Of a stretch of DNA of 64,000 bases, positions 46,425 to 58,915 are shown one piece after another (the first letter of the stretch is position 1; each line of letters opens with the position of its first letter). The notes beneath the pieces were generated by a model. The model did not search any database. It saw only the letters and a list, made by a program, of their open reading frames with translations, and had not been told where the DNA came from. Location of the stretch: contig NC_134834.1 of assembly GCF_004210375.1 (NCBI RefSeq), positions 143,253,009-143,317,008 on the forward strand, read 5' to 3'. Made by a program: the position numbers and the translations under genes. This DNA is from Tachypleus tridentatus (taxonomy: Eukaryota > Arthropoda > Merostomata > Xiphosura > Limulidae).

Positions 46425-49400
46425 ATTTTGTAAGTTTTGATTTTACTTTATTATGTGTTTAACCATCACAGGACGAGTTAACTCTTTGTTGATGGTTTTA
46501 TATTGATATTTGATTTTTTGTGTCTAATTTATTGCTTAATAAATTTATTATTATTATTATTATTATTATATTTAAGTATTAAATAGCTAAAAAAAATAAA
46601 TAATTACTCTTATACTAAATAGTTTCATTTATCCAACAAATAGCCCTTCTACAAGAAAAATACAAAATTTATTTACATACATGTTGTAAACATGTAGAGC
46701 TCGTTTACTGGTCTCTCTTTGCAAAAAAAAATAAAATTGGTAGAGCTTTAGATTGACAGGATCTCTGGATTTCATCTTTAACTTTTGTTTCCTTTGGCTG
46801 TTTTGTTTTTTTTCAAATCTTTCAATTTTCATTTATGCTTACTTCATTATACGCCTTATCTCCACACAATGGTCTTAAGTCTAATAGGTCTTCAACTTCT
46901 ATAACGAATTCATCATCTTTTGATTCTACTATGTCCCATCTATAACCTCAATAGTTGCACACGTTATGTCTTCTTCTATCTCGAAGTACCTCTTTAACAA
47001 ATTGTCATGTAAATCTTTATCGTCCATCCGTTTTCAACTTATAGTGCATTCTGCGGATAACTTTTTATACTTTGAAAGATCCTTTCCACTTTCTCACAAG
47101 ATTGCTGTTGGCTGTGAGAAGCAGAGCTAAAATCTTAAAATGTCGATCATTGACCTTCGTATTATATAAGAACTTTTTACCTCCTTTGATATGTTTAACT
47201 TCACCAGTAGAACTATTTTGAGGGTTCTGGCTCAATACTCCTTTCCAGTCCTCTGTTTTTAAAGTATCTGTCTGTTTTGTATTGTGCTCGACTTTGTCTC
47301 AGCCACTGTTCTGAAGTTTCTGCAGTGAAGTGTCTTTCTTCTGCACTTTCTTCAGTTCCAGTAGACTTTCATTCAGGATGTTAATCGCTTATACTTGCAA
47401 TAGCTTGATATTACTAGCTTGTTTTCCTTCCACCGAGTTTTTGTAGCGACTGCACGTGCTTTATCTATCTTCTAGTTCCTCCAAATTCCAACTACCTAGT
47501 ATATTTCCAATCACCCAGTCACATAATGGTCCTTTCATATAGATGGCCTCAAGGTCTACCATGTAGTGAGAAGTATCCATATTTATTTTTGTTATGAGAG
47601 ACTTTCTCACTGTCCCATTAATTATCATACACGGGTGTACCTTTCCTGTCATCTGATCATTAGATACTAGATTGGTTCTCACTGCTGCACCATTGCAGCC
47701 TGTGTTTCATAGGACCTACACTTTCTTGTTCATGATATAGCCTTTTCCTACTGGCATATTATGATTTGTTGTAACACTTATGACGTTTATCACATATTTT
47801 AATCACAACTGGCACTATTGATCTATTTATTAACTTCAACTAACCATTAGTAATGCACTGCGGATAACTTTGTGGTTAGCGTAATACGTTTTTTTTTATT
47901 CTATTTCTTCTTGCACTCACATCCATGGTCATAGTTACTCCTTTATTTCTTGCCAGCAACATCTTTATAGATAGCTACAGTTGGTCTATGTTGACATTTC
48001 TGCTGTTTTTGTTGGTAGTGGACTTGGATTCCTTTAAAATGTGTCTAATTTTATAACAAATACAGCATCTCTTCTCCTTTCTATCTGTGAGCCTTCTGTC
48101 ACCTTTGTTAGACTGCTGCTACTTCTCAGCCATCACTGGTTTAAATTTCAACTGTTCTTCTTGGACTTGTCAGTTATACTCCCTCAATGGGCTTCCATAC
48201 ACTGTTCTGCTACCTTGATCATCTCGTCCACCTCTATTGATGTGTTCTCTTTTAGGAAGACTGAAATGTCATTTGAGCTCGTGATCATTTATTAGTAGAT
48301 CTGTCAGTCCTTCTAAAGTATTTTCACATTTAGCTATGTCCGTCTATATTTGAAGTATCGCTGTAGTTGTGCCTCAAACTAAAATACAGTTTCTCTAGTG
48401 TCAGGTTTAACTTTTTTCACTTTGATGAAAACCTTCGTAACTAAGTTCATAGTGTGTCAACAAGACCCCTTTTAACTTGTCATAGTGTATGACTTCTTCT
48501 GGCATCATGCCTGTATGCACTCGTAAGCCTTTTCCTGAGAGAATGGGCTGAGACAGACTGTCCAGTCACCTTCTTCCCAGTTTTAATTTTAGACAAATTT
48601 TTCACCTGTCTGCAGGATAGAAGCCATATCATCTTTCCGTTCATCAGATTTAAGCACTTCGGGTCAACTAGCTCTAATCCTATTGTCATTTGTGGATCTT
48701 TCTTTTCATGAAGCTTGAGTTTTGCAATCTTAACTTGTGTTCTTTTTCTCTCCATTTCTAGTCTCTCTTCTCTCTTCCTTTTTCTAATTTTCTTATCCTT
48801 TCTATATTATTTTTCAGTCTTTCTCTTTCCTTTTCCTCTTTTAATTTTTGTTTCTCTCTTCTCTCTCCAGTTTTTGTTATTTTTAAACAAACTTTCATAG
48901 TTCTCCATCTCTTAACCCAAGGTGCTCCATTTATCAAAATCTGTTGACATGGTTAAAAAGAGTAGTTGCGAATTTCAATATTTTCGCCATCACTGTAACT
49001 GTATCCCCTTCTGCTGTCGTTTATCTTCTTCTATTGTTATTTACCACTGTACAATCCTGTCACGGACGCCAGATGTCAGAGTTTTAGTATCAATGGGCTA
49101 GGATTATTTTACAGTAAGCGATAAATTGGAACAACAAACGAACAGCACACAATCCAATTATTTTGAAATAATATATATATTTAAAAACAAATCAAAAATA
49201 AGTAAAAAATTAATCCCACTACAGGATATCACAATTGTCTCTAAATAATTATCTTTTCTTTTTAAATGTCCAATTCACAGGACAAATTATTTTTCTCCAA
49301 TCTTTTTCTTACTATAAAATTTGTTATGAATTCACTGACGCTATTCCGTGAATTACCACTTGTGTATCAGAACTTTCAATAACTATCTGTTTATTCGAGA

Positions 49401-49889
49401 AAGTTAAAACAGACGAGTTTCAGTTACTTTAGAAGAATCTTCGAAAAGATAAATTGTTCTCCTTATCTCTATTAAACTGTGAAACTCACTTTAAAGTTTC
49501 GCCATAACAGCTAAACTTTCAATCGCTAGTGACTCATTAGTTACCTGCGTAAATACTATGCCCAATGGAGACCTCGAACTTTCTACACACGACAAGACGC
49601 TGTAAAGTTACAATACTCAACGAGAAGAATACCTAATATTCGAGTAACGTGAGTCAGCAATATAAGAAAAAGCAAGTACAAAAATTAAACTGCATAAACA
49701 ACGCACGACTCATACAGAGTTATGTAACAAAAATATTGCTTTTAAAATAATTAACTTTGACACTTTTTTTTTTTATAAAAACTAAATAACCATTAAATAT
49801 AAAATCACTAAATGAAATATCTAATAACTCATACAGTAAACTTGAAATACCTAATAACTCGCACAGTAAACAGTCTTGTATATCCAACA

Positions 49890-50440
49890 TATAATATCAC
49901 TTCATCATTGGTAACTCATTGTTTGTTTGTTTGTTTTTTTAATTTCGCGCAAAGCTATACAAGGGCTATCTGCGCTAGTTGTCCCTAATTTTGCATTATA
50001 AGACTCGAGGAAAGGCAACTAGTCATCATCACCCACCGCCAACTCTTGAGCTACTTGTTCATCAACGAATACTGGGATTGACCATCACATTTTAACGCTC
50101 TTACGGTTGAAATGGCGAGCACGTTTGGTGTGACAGTAATTCGAACCCGCGACCCTCAGATTATGAGTCGAGTGCCCAATTCACCTGGCCATATCAGGCC
50201 AGGTAACTCATTGAATATAGTATCACTTTATCAAAGGTATATAATTCATGGAATATACTGTGTATTTATCATCAGTAACCCCTTGAACAAAGTATCACTG
50301 GTAACCTTTAGAACACAATATTTTGTTCTCAACAATAAACCCTTAATATTGTATCTCCAGGCAGCTGCTAAACCCAGGATCATAAGTCTCTCTATCAGCA
50401 TTAAATCCCTGAATTTAATGTTCTTCCATACATGATCGTT
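49890..50440. repeat. degenerate 34-bp satellite array with SINE inside
   Basis: Same satellite as at 26.7, 28.1 and 35.8 kb, right of the LTR as at 28148. A SINE (49922-50201) interrupts it. The units after the SINE (gaatatagtatcactttatc, cccttgaacaaagtatcac) lead into the shared spacer (gaatttaatgttcttccata). Confidence 0.75.
49922..50201 (-). repeat. tRNA-Thr-like SINE, subfamily 1, 12-bp target duplication
   Basis: Flanked by exact ggtaactcattg at 49910-49921 and 50202-50213. Full length: (gttt)n tail at the left, tRNA head at the right (gcccaattcacctggccata). It inserted into one satellite unit. Confidence 0.9.
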
Positions 50441-51900
50441 TGGGTTTTGCAACTTTCCCAAGGAAACTTCTCGATTAAGTTACCAGCATGTTTAAACTAC
50501 AGTTACGAATATCACACGCTTTTTGGATTTTTCTTATCAAGTTTTGTAGACAACGTTTTCGATTCAGATAATCTTTATAAATGAATCAACTGAATAAAAT
50601 AATAATATAAGTAATGTTTTCAGTAAACAACATTATTAGCTATTTGTCTTAAATATTATTACTTAAAGATTTATATATCAAATAAATATCAAACTGTATT
50701 TCATTAAGTCTCAACACTTCTGTGTTTGTTTTTATCTTTGTAGTAGTCTTAGCAAACTGAATCAAAACCAGAATATTTGTTTTTCCATTATATTCGATGA
50801 AACGAACGAAACGCTGGTAAAATAAACATGTTCATCGTTTTATGATGGAGTTCAGGAGCAGTTAAATCAGATATATGTTCCACCAAATACCAAAGTAAGA
50901 GAGACTGAAATATACATACAAATGTAATGATATATTAATACTTAATGGTCGTGGTCTTCCTAGAGACATATCATTGTCTGAAACTGGTATTTTTAGTTAT
51001 CTATATGAATTAAATTTTAGATGGATAAGATGCTGTAAGGACATCGTCTATAGAACAAAGGATGGTCACGAGCCCAGCAAAACCTAGTTGTGATTTTAGA
51101 GATTCGTGGATTTGTCTTGTTGGGGCAGAAACTCAATTGTATCTTTGATGACATAATGTGCGACACAAATGACAGTAGAATCCCACCACTGAAGGCTAAC
51201 AGTTGGCGATGAACACGATTTAGTAACTTTCTTTTCTCTGGTCTATGTGAAAAGATATGAAAATGGATTAATATTTAGTAAAACGAGTGCCGTAGATTTG
51301 GTGTTACAAAAGATGAGACGGAATGCAACTCATTGGAGAAAAGTAAGTGACATAGCAGACGGAATAAACATCACTACTGATTTGCTAGTGTGTTTTTTAC
51401 TGACTTTATCTGAATATTCTTTATTAAAATTTTGAATGTAAACTTTCCTTTGTTAGTATTGTTAACAATTCTCAAATACCCCAGAGGACTCAACAAATAA
51501 TCCCACGGTTCACATTGGTAAAAATCTTGATTTGATACCCGTGGTATACAGGTATAAATAATCCATTGTGTGTATGTTTTTAGCTACGTTTATCCATGAA
51601 GTAAGGTAATAACTTACTATTTTTGTTTTTCCTGAAATATTTAAAATTATACTAGAGTTGGTATAAAAGACTACCTGTGTATTTGTAGTTACATGGACTT
51701 CACACTTAATATTTACTGTTCCAAGCTAATGAAGCTGTTGCAAAACGTAAGCAGTTTGGTACAAGGACAGCTGACATAAATAAATGTTAAAAAACAATAT
51801 CGTGGTGGGGTCTCAAGTGTTGCAAAACGTAAGCAGTTTGGTACAAAGACAGTTTACATTAATAAATGTTAAAAAACAATATCGTGGTGGGGTCTCAAAT
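50441..51900. repeat. spacer block duplicated at 30.4-32.2 kb
   Basis: Diverged counterpart of 30.38-32.21 kb in the same order. An additional worn copy of its left part lies near 19.8-20.25 kb. No gene in it. Confidence 0.75.
51737..51900. repeat. 82-bp tandem duplication
   Basis: Two adjacent copies of gttgcaaaacgtaagcagtt ... gtggtggggtctcaa, starting at 51737 and 51819, with few differences. The equivalent place at about 32.15 kb has one copy, so the duplication is younger than the spacer duplication. Confidence 0.85.
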
Positions 51901-52994
51901 GAGCTATAAACCTCCTTGTACAATCTAAAATGTTTACGTTCACCAGGATCCACATCTAAAAAAACTGCAACGTCCCTAAAGTACCTAGTTTTCAAACTTG
52001 GAATAAAATAAACAAACGTTTGAAATTTTAATGTGGTCACGTGTACACTGATACTTGAAAACACATAAATATTAGCAATTAGTGAAATATCTCGGCAAGT
52101 TAAACTTATAATGAGCTTCCTTTTGACAGCATGACGTGGTTGAAGTATATCTATATGGTTACTCCATATATCAGACATAGTACCTGTACTTAACAAAGAA
52201 TGTTTGCCTATGGAATCATGGATTTTCACTTGTACATACTGAGTTAATGAAATAAGAAACGTAATATCTTACTTATTACCATTTTTTTCTCCTTAGAAAT
52301 AACTTTCAACCGATGAACACATTTACTGACCACAAATTAAGTCAATGTAACCAATACCATATATTATATTTCTTGAAGTCACTTTTTTTTTTCTTCTTTT
52401 TGTGGTTGGAATGATTTATTTCGTTTACCCTTGCGCCGAAATTAACTATATTTAATTTCTATACTTATTTTTTTCGTTTTATCCAACTTGCAATTCTTAA
52501 TTTTATACTGCCACATTGTAGTTCTTTGATATTACAAATATAAGGATATTTCGTATAGAAATGTTAATTCAATTTTCTCAATAACACAATCTTTGCCCTT
52601 TCAATAAACAATACAAAACAGTAAAATATATGTACATTTGTCTTTAAACATATGAACAGTAATATAAGGCAGACGATATGTAGCTGGGTAAATACACGAA
52701 ATTATTTTATGCGAATTAAGAAAATAGAATCACCAGTAAACATACTGTAACAAATTTGTTTCTTCATCTTTTATTAATTTCATGCAGTAACTTGAAACAT
52801 TTCGAAATTACATGTAAAGATGTTTTAAATATAAGTAAAGAGCGAATTTTCTTCTTTATTGTTTCAAAATCCTTCAGAAATTGTTAATTATAGCGAAAAC
52901 AACAAACATTTGTAAAAGTATCTGTAAAACTGTTGTAACCTTGAAGAACAAAATATTTGAGTATCAGTATAAAAATATAACCGGGTCATTAGGT

Positions 52995-54341
52995 TTAATG
53001 GCTGGCAATCAGGGTCTTCTCTGCTTCGAGGACTTTCTCTCGTTCCTTCAGACTCTTCTGCTCATCCAAACTGTGTTGATGAAGGGCAGCACTGTGGTGC
53101 AAAGCGGAGTAATAGTGGCCAGGGTGGTAGTAACCACCGTAGTAATTACCAGGGTAGTAGTAATTTGGGTGATAGTAACCAGGGTTGTAGTAACCGGGAT
53201 AATAGTGACGAGCCTGTTTAGCAGCACGCTCCTCTACTTTAAGCTCCTCAGCTTTATGTTTCTCGAGATCCGATACTTGTTGTTGGTTGATGTAATTCAG
53301 AGCTTCCTGTTGCAGGTTCTGCAGAAAGGCCGGATCGTGTTTACCTTCTGGAACGTTGAAGGGGAAGACTTCGGCCAAAGCAACAACGCAGAGACAAGCA
53401 AGGATTGCCTTAGTTAAAAATACAAAACTGTATCGTTACAAAGCTTCATTTAAAAACGTTATTTTAAAATCAATTTCCGAACCTATAAATATACATAAAG
53501 TATTACAATCAATGAGAAAATCAATTGTTGTAAATTTATGAAAATGATGAAACGCTAACCAAACTGTTGAGAAAGTCAACATTATAATTTATAGCGTTAA
53601 TTAACACAGCGATTCATTTAGTATGTAACAATTAATATCAGAACATTTTAAAGATAGAAATTCCATGCGTCTGGATATATATTCAAATAAATTATTCAGC
53701 ATGATATGAAATAATAAACAATAAGTTATGTTTTTAAAATCAAGTGTTTGTTTTGTGTTTTTTCTTAGAGCAAAGCCACAAAGGGCTATCTGCTCAGCCC
53801 ACCGAGGAGAATCGAACCTCTGATTTTAGCGTTGTAAATCTGGAGACATACCGCTGTACTAGCGTGGGTGGGCTTTAAAATCAAACCACTATCATGTTCA
53901 GCTCAGACTCTTACATAATGAAGAAGGGTGACATATTGTTTAATACATAAAACCGTAATAAAAAACAGTAAAATGTATCATAAGTAATCTCGTAATATGT
54001 CACTAACATTCCATGGAATTAATCAATATTTAATAATATTTATCCAGCCAAGTAAATTATAACGTCTTTCTGTGTATTTATATCTATATATCTATATTTA
54101 ATATCTAGATATATATATATGTTAATAATTCGATTGAAATTTTAAGTGCAGAAAATGAAACAAAGCTGTCGTTGAAAATAAGTTTAAAAAATGATACTTT
54201 CTATTAACTTGAGAAACGGGAAAGTTGAATTTAACATTTGGATATAATATTTCAAGTTCAAAACATTTAAAAATGTTTAATTTTAAACAAGAATGACTGC
54301 CGCGATCAAAGAGTTTAAACAACGCTTACCAATCGCATCAT
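52995..54341 (-). CDS. His/Tyr-rich cuticle protein D
   Basis: Coding exons 54341-54330 (ATG ATG CGA TTG, then GTAAGC) and 53408-52995, intron 921 bases, product 141 aa. Residues 1-16 signal peptide (MMRLAILACLCVVALA). Residues 30-68 helical, Gln/Glu/Lys-rich (DPAFLQNLQQEALNYINQQQ, then VSDLEKHKAEELKVEERAAK). Residues 72-104 His/Tyr/Pro/Gly repeat (HYYPGYYNPGYYHPNYYYPG and on). Residues 106-141 a charged helix (DEQKSLKEREKVLEAEKTLI). Secreted, probably cuticular (inference). D and E form a subfamily with FPFNVPEGKHDP and an added VEERAAKQAR stretch before the repeat. A possible polyadenylation signal AATAAA (minus) lies at 52860-52855, about 135 bases past the stop. The intron holds a recent SINE absent from E. 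Confidence 0.82.
53744..53873 (-). repeat. short SINE, subfamily 3, inserted in the intron of gene D
   Basis: 130 bp flanked by exact tttaaaatcaa (53733-53743 and 53874-53884). The empty site is preserved in gene E near 61190-61204 (tttttttaaaatcaaaccag). Direct before-and-after evidence of one insertion. Confidence 0.93.
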
Positions 54342-54437
54342 CTTTATATTGATTGTATGTAGAATCAACAGCTGTCTTACTAAGGAACTCTGTACCAACA
54401 ACAGTACCTCGATACACACTCTGGAAACTATTCTGGC

Positions 54438-54444
54438 TTTTATA
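54438..54444 (-). promoter_or_regulatory. TATA box of cuticle gene D
   Basis: TATAAAA on the minus strand within the conserved promoter block, about 100 bases upstream of the ATG. Confidence 0.75.
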
Positions 54445-54544
54445 CTCTCTTCTTCATGGTCGTTTCTCAAAAGTAAACCATAGATGTCCTTCCTAGCTTT
54501 GTTACCGAGGGTCACTAAGGAAGATGGCCTTGCAGAAGAACCAA

Positions 54545-56584
54545 GCATCTCGATCCTACGTTATCCTATCAATTTTTTTCTTTCCCACGTCTCCACCCAT
54601 GCCCTGTACCTGTTGGAATTTTCTTAAATACACCTCCTGAAATATCAGAGCGCATTAGATATAGTTTAGCCTGAGGTTCTAGTAGCCACATGTATTTAAA
54701 ATAAATTTTGCTAATTAGTTTAAAGTAGATGGGTTAAGCACAAAAAAGATTTTCCTTGATTGGTGATTCTAACACTACATCATTAAACTTCTGCGCTTCT
54801 TTTACAGATCTCCTTGAACTGGACCAATAATAGGTGGTGAACCTATGAACACGATATTTTTTTAAGTCAGTGTTAAACCTAATTTGTTTTTATCTTCTGT
54901 CATTTACTTTTGCAGATTTGCAAAGCAAACTGTGTAGTCACTATGTAACACACATGAATTGGGTTAAGACTGTCACTTTTTGCTTTCTTTACGAATGTTT
55001 TAAACCAAACTTGTAGACAACGTTCACTATTCACATAACTTGAACATCTTATTTTAAGTCCCTCGGAACTTATGTACAAATTTGTGTGAGTTTTACCGCG
55101 TGTCGTTTCGTATATTCAATTTGTTTGTATTTTTATATTTGTATATACGAATATACATGCTTTATTTAGTCCCAAGCTTTAGTTTTATTCTTATGTATGG
55201 TAAAATTACTTCATTTTTCTTCAATATATCATATGTATCTCTGTAAGTCTGTATAATAACATATATAATAATTGTTTTAGAAAAGAAGCAAAAAATGAGC
55301 AAGTAAATTAACTTACACGTTAAGGGTGTTTTGAACTGAAAACAAATAACATTTTTACCTTTTGGCTGTTATTTAATCTAATGTTTAATATATCGACATC
55401 TACTGTAGACTTACTATATCATTCTTTGATGTATCAATCGCTTTTTAACCCTCTCTATACATATGAATACTTTTAAATGTATAAACTCATGTACTGATAA
55501 CCAAACGCTGGGAAACTCATTGCTTTAAACAGACAATATAAAATCCCGCCTTGGTGCACAACATTGGACAATACATCCACTTTAAAATATCTATCATATG
55601 ATGTCATGCCTTAATGTAAAAGTTTGGAAGCTCAATAACTTGAAACGTACAATACAAAGTAATGTCTTAATGAACAATTCTAGGTGATACACCCGCTTTA
55701 AAATATTAAACACATAAACTTATGTCTTGAACAAACATGCGGGAAACTCACCAAATCTAAAACAACCACATCATGTTCTCAAGAATGCATTTGCGAACAA
55801 AATAGGTTCAAGTATTGTTAACAAGCATAAAAAATTTGAAAATTCAATAATTTTGTGTAAAGGCCCACATCAATATTTTATAGACACATTTGTGCGCGTG
55901 CGCATATAAATTTAATGAGAATTTTTCATCTTATAATTTTAACTTTATTTTTATTTTTGTAATCTAACGAAAGTTAAAACTTTCGTTTTACAGTTTAATA
56001 TAATATCCTAATCCTTTAATATGCTTTGAAATTTTAGTAATAAAATACACGTGTACTGTAATGAATGTCATTCATTTTTTGATAACTAAATTTGGGAGAT
56101 TTAAAATGGTTTTCACGGGTGTGGGTCTCTAAATACCGTTAGAATTAAGTTACATTTAAGCTGGCTTGAGTAACATATTTTTGCTTTAAATTATCAGTTT
56201 CAATATAAAATCACGGACACTTCTACACATATAATTAAGCTTTTGTTCTTAAGTTAAAATGATATATTAAAATTCCAGTCAAATATAAGGGTAATATTAA
56301 GACTATACAGAGCATCTTATATCCAAGATCCGAAACACATTAACGTTATTATAAAATTCGAAATTCATTATTAAGTTAAATATATGAAATCCTGAACAAG
56401 ATATATCTTAGCCAAAGATATTCTTTTAATATAATAACATTTTTATCAACGTTTGGTCCTTGAACATAATGTCTTTCGATATAGAATCACTTAGGTTTAC
56501 AAATTTATAAAACAAACCTTTCATCCAAGTTACCATGAGAAACCACAGTCAAGTCGTTTTAAGAATGAAGTTTAGTAGACGAGA
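54545..56584. other. gene-free stretch
   Basis: Left ~350 bases are diverged counterparts of the sequence upstream of gene E (tgtacctgttggaattttc, acagatctcc, aacctatgaa). The rest is AT-rich without a gene. A few words (ccttgaacataatgtctttc near 56459) may be isolated satellite units. Confidence 0.45.
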
Positions 56585-56768
56585 CCCAGCTTGTCATCAC
56601 CACCCATCGCCAACACTTGAGATACTCTTTTATCAACGAATAATGGGATTGACCGTCACTTTATAACGCTCCCATGGCTGAAATGGCGATAATGTTTGGT
56701 GTGATGGAGATTCGAACCCGCGACACTCAGATTAGAGTCGAGTGCCTTAACCACTTGGTCATGCTAGA
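56585..56768 (-). repeat. tRNA-Thr-like SINE, subfamily 1, 3'-truncated
   Basis: Head at the right (attagagtcgagtgccttaa, ccacttggtcatgctaga) and body as far as gcttgtcatcaccacccatc. The 3' end of the element is missing. Confidence 0.75.
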
Positions 56769-58745
56769 CACTTACAAATGTAGTAATTCCTTAGTATTTA
56801 GTCATGGTTGAAATAATATAGTGAACTTAGAGATGTAGTGATTCACTAATGCTCAACCACTGCAGTCCTTTTCAGGAGTCAAAGTATTAAACAATTATCT
56901 AACGCTGAAGGTGTTAGTTATCTTAGGTCTGTGAATATTGTTTTACATGGATAGGATGATGTTAGTGCATCCTCTGCTGAGTCAGGAGCTTTGAAGAGTC
57001 AACCCTATGCCACTGGTGAGGGTCAAAGTGTGCAAGGCATGACGTTCTATAGAGCGCCATCCAACATGATTTTGCACGTTTGATGTTAGTTACCAACTAT
57101 TCATTTAACTCTAAACTGCTAATTTAGCAAATGTTCGTGGTAGAGCAGACAAAGTACCAAGAAAATGGGCAGAGACAACAAAATACATTAGATGTGTATT
57201 TCGGCGATTCTAAAGACTACGTAAATACAAACTTTACGATATACAAAAGTATCAATATTCTTCAGACTGGCTAATATCTGATTGTTCATGTACAGCAAAC
57301 TTTACTTGCCAAACATCGTGTAAATACACGTAGTAAATACGGAATTGTATTTAATATTCTTTCTCCAATACGAAATCGGACCAAAAAAAAATCAATCCTG
57401 CGTCCATTCGATCAATCAAATCAGAAATAGGAAGAGCCTATCGTCTTTTCTCTAAGTTTGTGTGGACATTCTGACACAAATATGGATAAAAGCACTGTCC
57501 AGCTTTTTATAGATTCAACTGGCCACAGGATGAATTATGTTTTTTGTTTCTTAACCAGTAACTCACTTATCACTTTTTTCTCCTTAAAAATAACTTTTAT
57601 CCGATAAGAATATTTACTGAGTACAAAGTAAGTAACTGTATCCACGACCACATAGCCTGTTTCTCAAAGTAACCTTTAATTCTTTCGAGTTCCTTCTATT
57701 TTCAGATTGTTATGTTGTTTTGTTTAATCTGTGCGTCAAAATAAGCAATTTTTATTGTTATCATCATTTTTGTTTCGTTTTATCCATCTTATAATACTTA
57801 ATTTTCGTGTCACCATCTTTTCTTGCTAGTCTCCAATGGTACAACAATAAGTCTGAAGGCTTTTAGCACAAGTAATGTTTTGTGCTGAACAACAAATAAA
57901 GAAATAAAAAACACAAGAATGTCAAAATGTATGAAAACGATTAAATATTTAATAAGGCAACTACATAAAACATGATAATTTTTGTTACTGTTACTGTTGA
58001 AGAGACAGACGGTAATTTACTGGATAAAAAGTGTGATAGTGGACGAAATACATAGGAAATACTCCTTTGGTCATCGCTAATGATTTTCTATTATACTTAC
58101 TGTTGACTACATCCATACACAAGTGTTTCATATTAAGTTAATGGGTGTAAAATTGACTTTTCTAGTTGTTTTCATCAATTTGAAAGAATACCTTCACACA
58201 TTGGTTGCAAATCACTCATTGACCAATAACATGGTCTGCTTTAATTGATTCGTAAATAACTGATAAAATCAATCCAAGAACCCTACAGTTTGTTGCAGAG
58301 GGTTTCTAAGCATGATTAATGTGTATACCTTCCGTTTATCTAGGTTCTCCTTCTCAATACGTTACCGATGAGTTTTGGAATAAAGAGATCATTGAAGCGA
58401 GAACTTCTCCAGTGAAAACGATTAGGGTAAGGGTCTCCCTAGCGTTGGTTGCGATATTACATTTTTTTCTTGTAGCCTCGAGAACGTCCTTGAAAGGTTT
58501 CTTCTGTCCACATCTTGTCCGGTGACCTTCGATTAGTTTTGAGTACCCTAAGGAAGACGTCTAGGCGTGGTTTCTTTTCACACATCAGCAACCACAAGTT
58601 AAATAGCAGAACAGGATCCTTCATCCAATGGTAAGGGATTCGATACAATCAGGGATCCCTGGTCTGCTGCAGCCTTCACGACCACTGAGAAAAAAACCCT
58701 TTAGCGGCTAATCCGGCGTGTAAAATATACACACGTCTTTCATGT
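56769..58745. other. gene-free stretch
   Basis: No gene recognised. Short frames near 58.3-58.65 kb lie on both strands and have no family resemblance. Confidence 0.4.
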
Positions 58746-58915
58746 CTGAAAGTGCAAATAATAAAAGTGGAACACACGAAATCACAAATAGGCAGACAGA
58801 CTGACATGTCCACAACTTTCAAGCATTTCAGGAAAAACGAAAAAGCTGTGGACATGTCAGTCTGTCTGCCTATTTGTGATTTCGTGTGTTCCACTTTTAT
58901 TATTTGCACTTTCAG
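58746..58915. repeat. perfect 69-bp inverted repeat with 32-bp spacer
   Basis: Arms 58746-58814 and 58847-58915 are exact reverse complements (ctgaaagtgcaaataataaa at the left edge, its inverse at the right). Pairing continues inward with one mismatch. No coding capacity and no clear target duplication. It could be a fold-back MITE, an inverted duplication or a hairpin RNA gene. Confidence 0.9.

Larger units (their letters stand above)
42690..46575 (+). mobile_element. near full-length LINE inside the LTR
   Basis: Plus-strand non-LTR retrotransposon of about 3.9 kb. ORF1 (from 42705) and ORF2 (from 43566) are present in order, followed by a 3' UTR with aataaa and a (tta)n tail at 46546-46570. 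Several frameshifts and some stops make it inactive, but the protein order is readable throughout. The insertion splits one LTR copy: the flanks attaatattt and atatttaagtatta align to one continuous stretch of the intact LTRs, with a probable short target duplication (atattt). Confidence 0.85.
42478..49889 (-). mobile_element. old Gypsy-type LTR retrotransposon, broken, split by a LINE
   Basis: Minus-strand fossil. 5' LTR 49074-49889 (TG...CA, 816 bp), then a primer-binding-site-like tggcgtccgtgacagg at about 49057-49072, then about 2.4 kb of internal remnants (46638-49073) with gag-like Lys/Glu-rich coding and a VIGNI-type segment near 47.5 kb seen in Gypsy polyproteins. A partial 3' LTR is present in two parts (42478-42690 and 46576-46637). 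The plus-strand LINE sits inside this left LTR. The pol region is largely gone. Many breaks; clearly inactive and old, as its LTR is well diverged from the solo copies at 27.5 and 37.0 kb. Confidence 0.7.

Noticed and set aside
52881-53417. Plus-strand frames of 178 and 188 codons over genes D and E
   Set aside because: Antisense shadows of exon 2. The Val-rich translation comes from the repeat read backwards.
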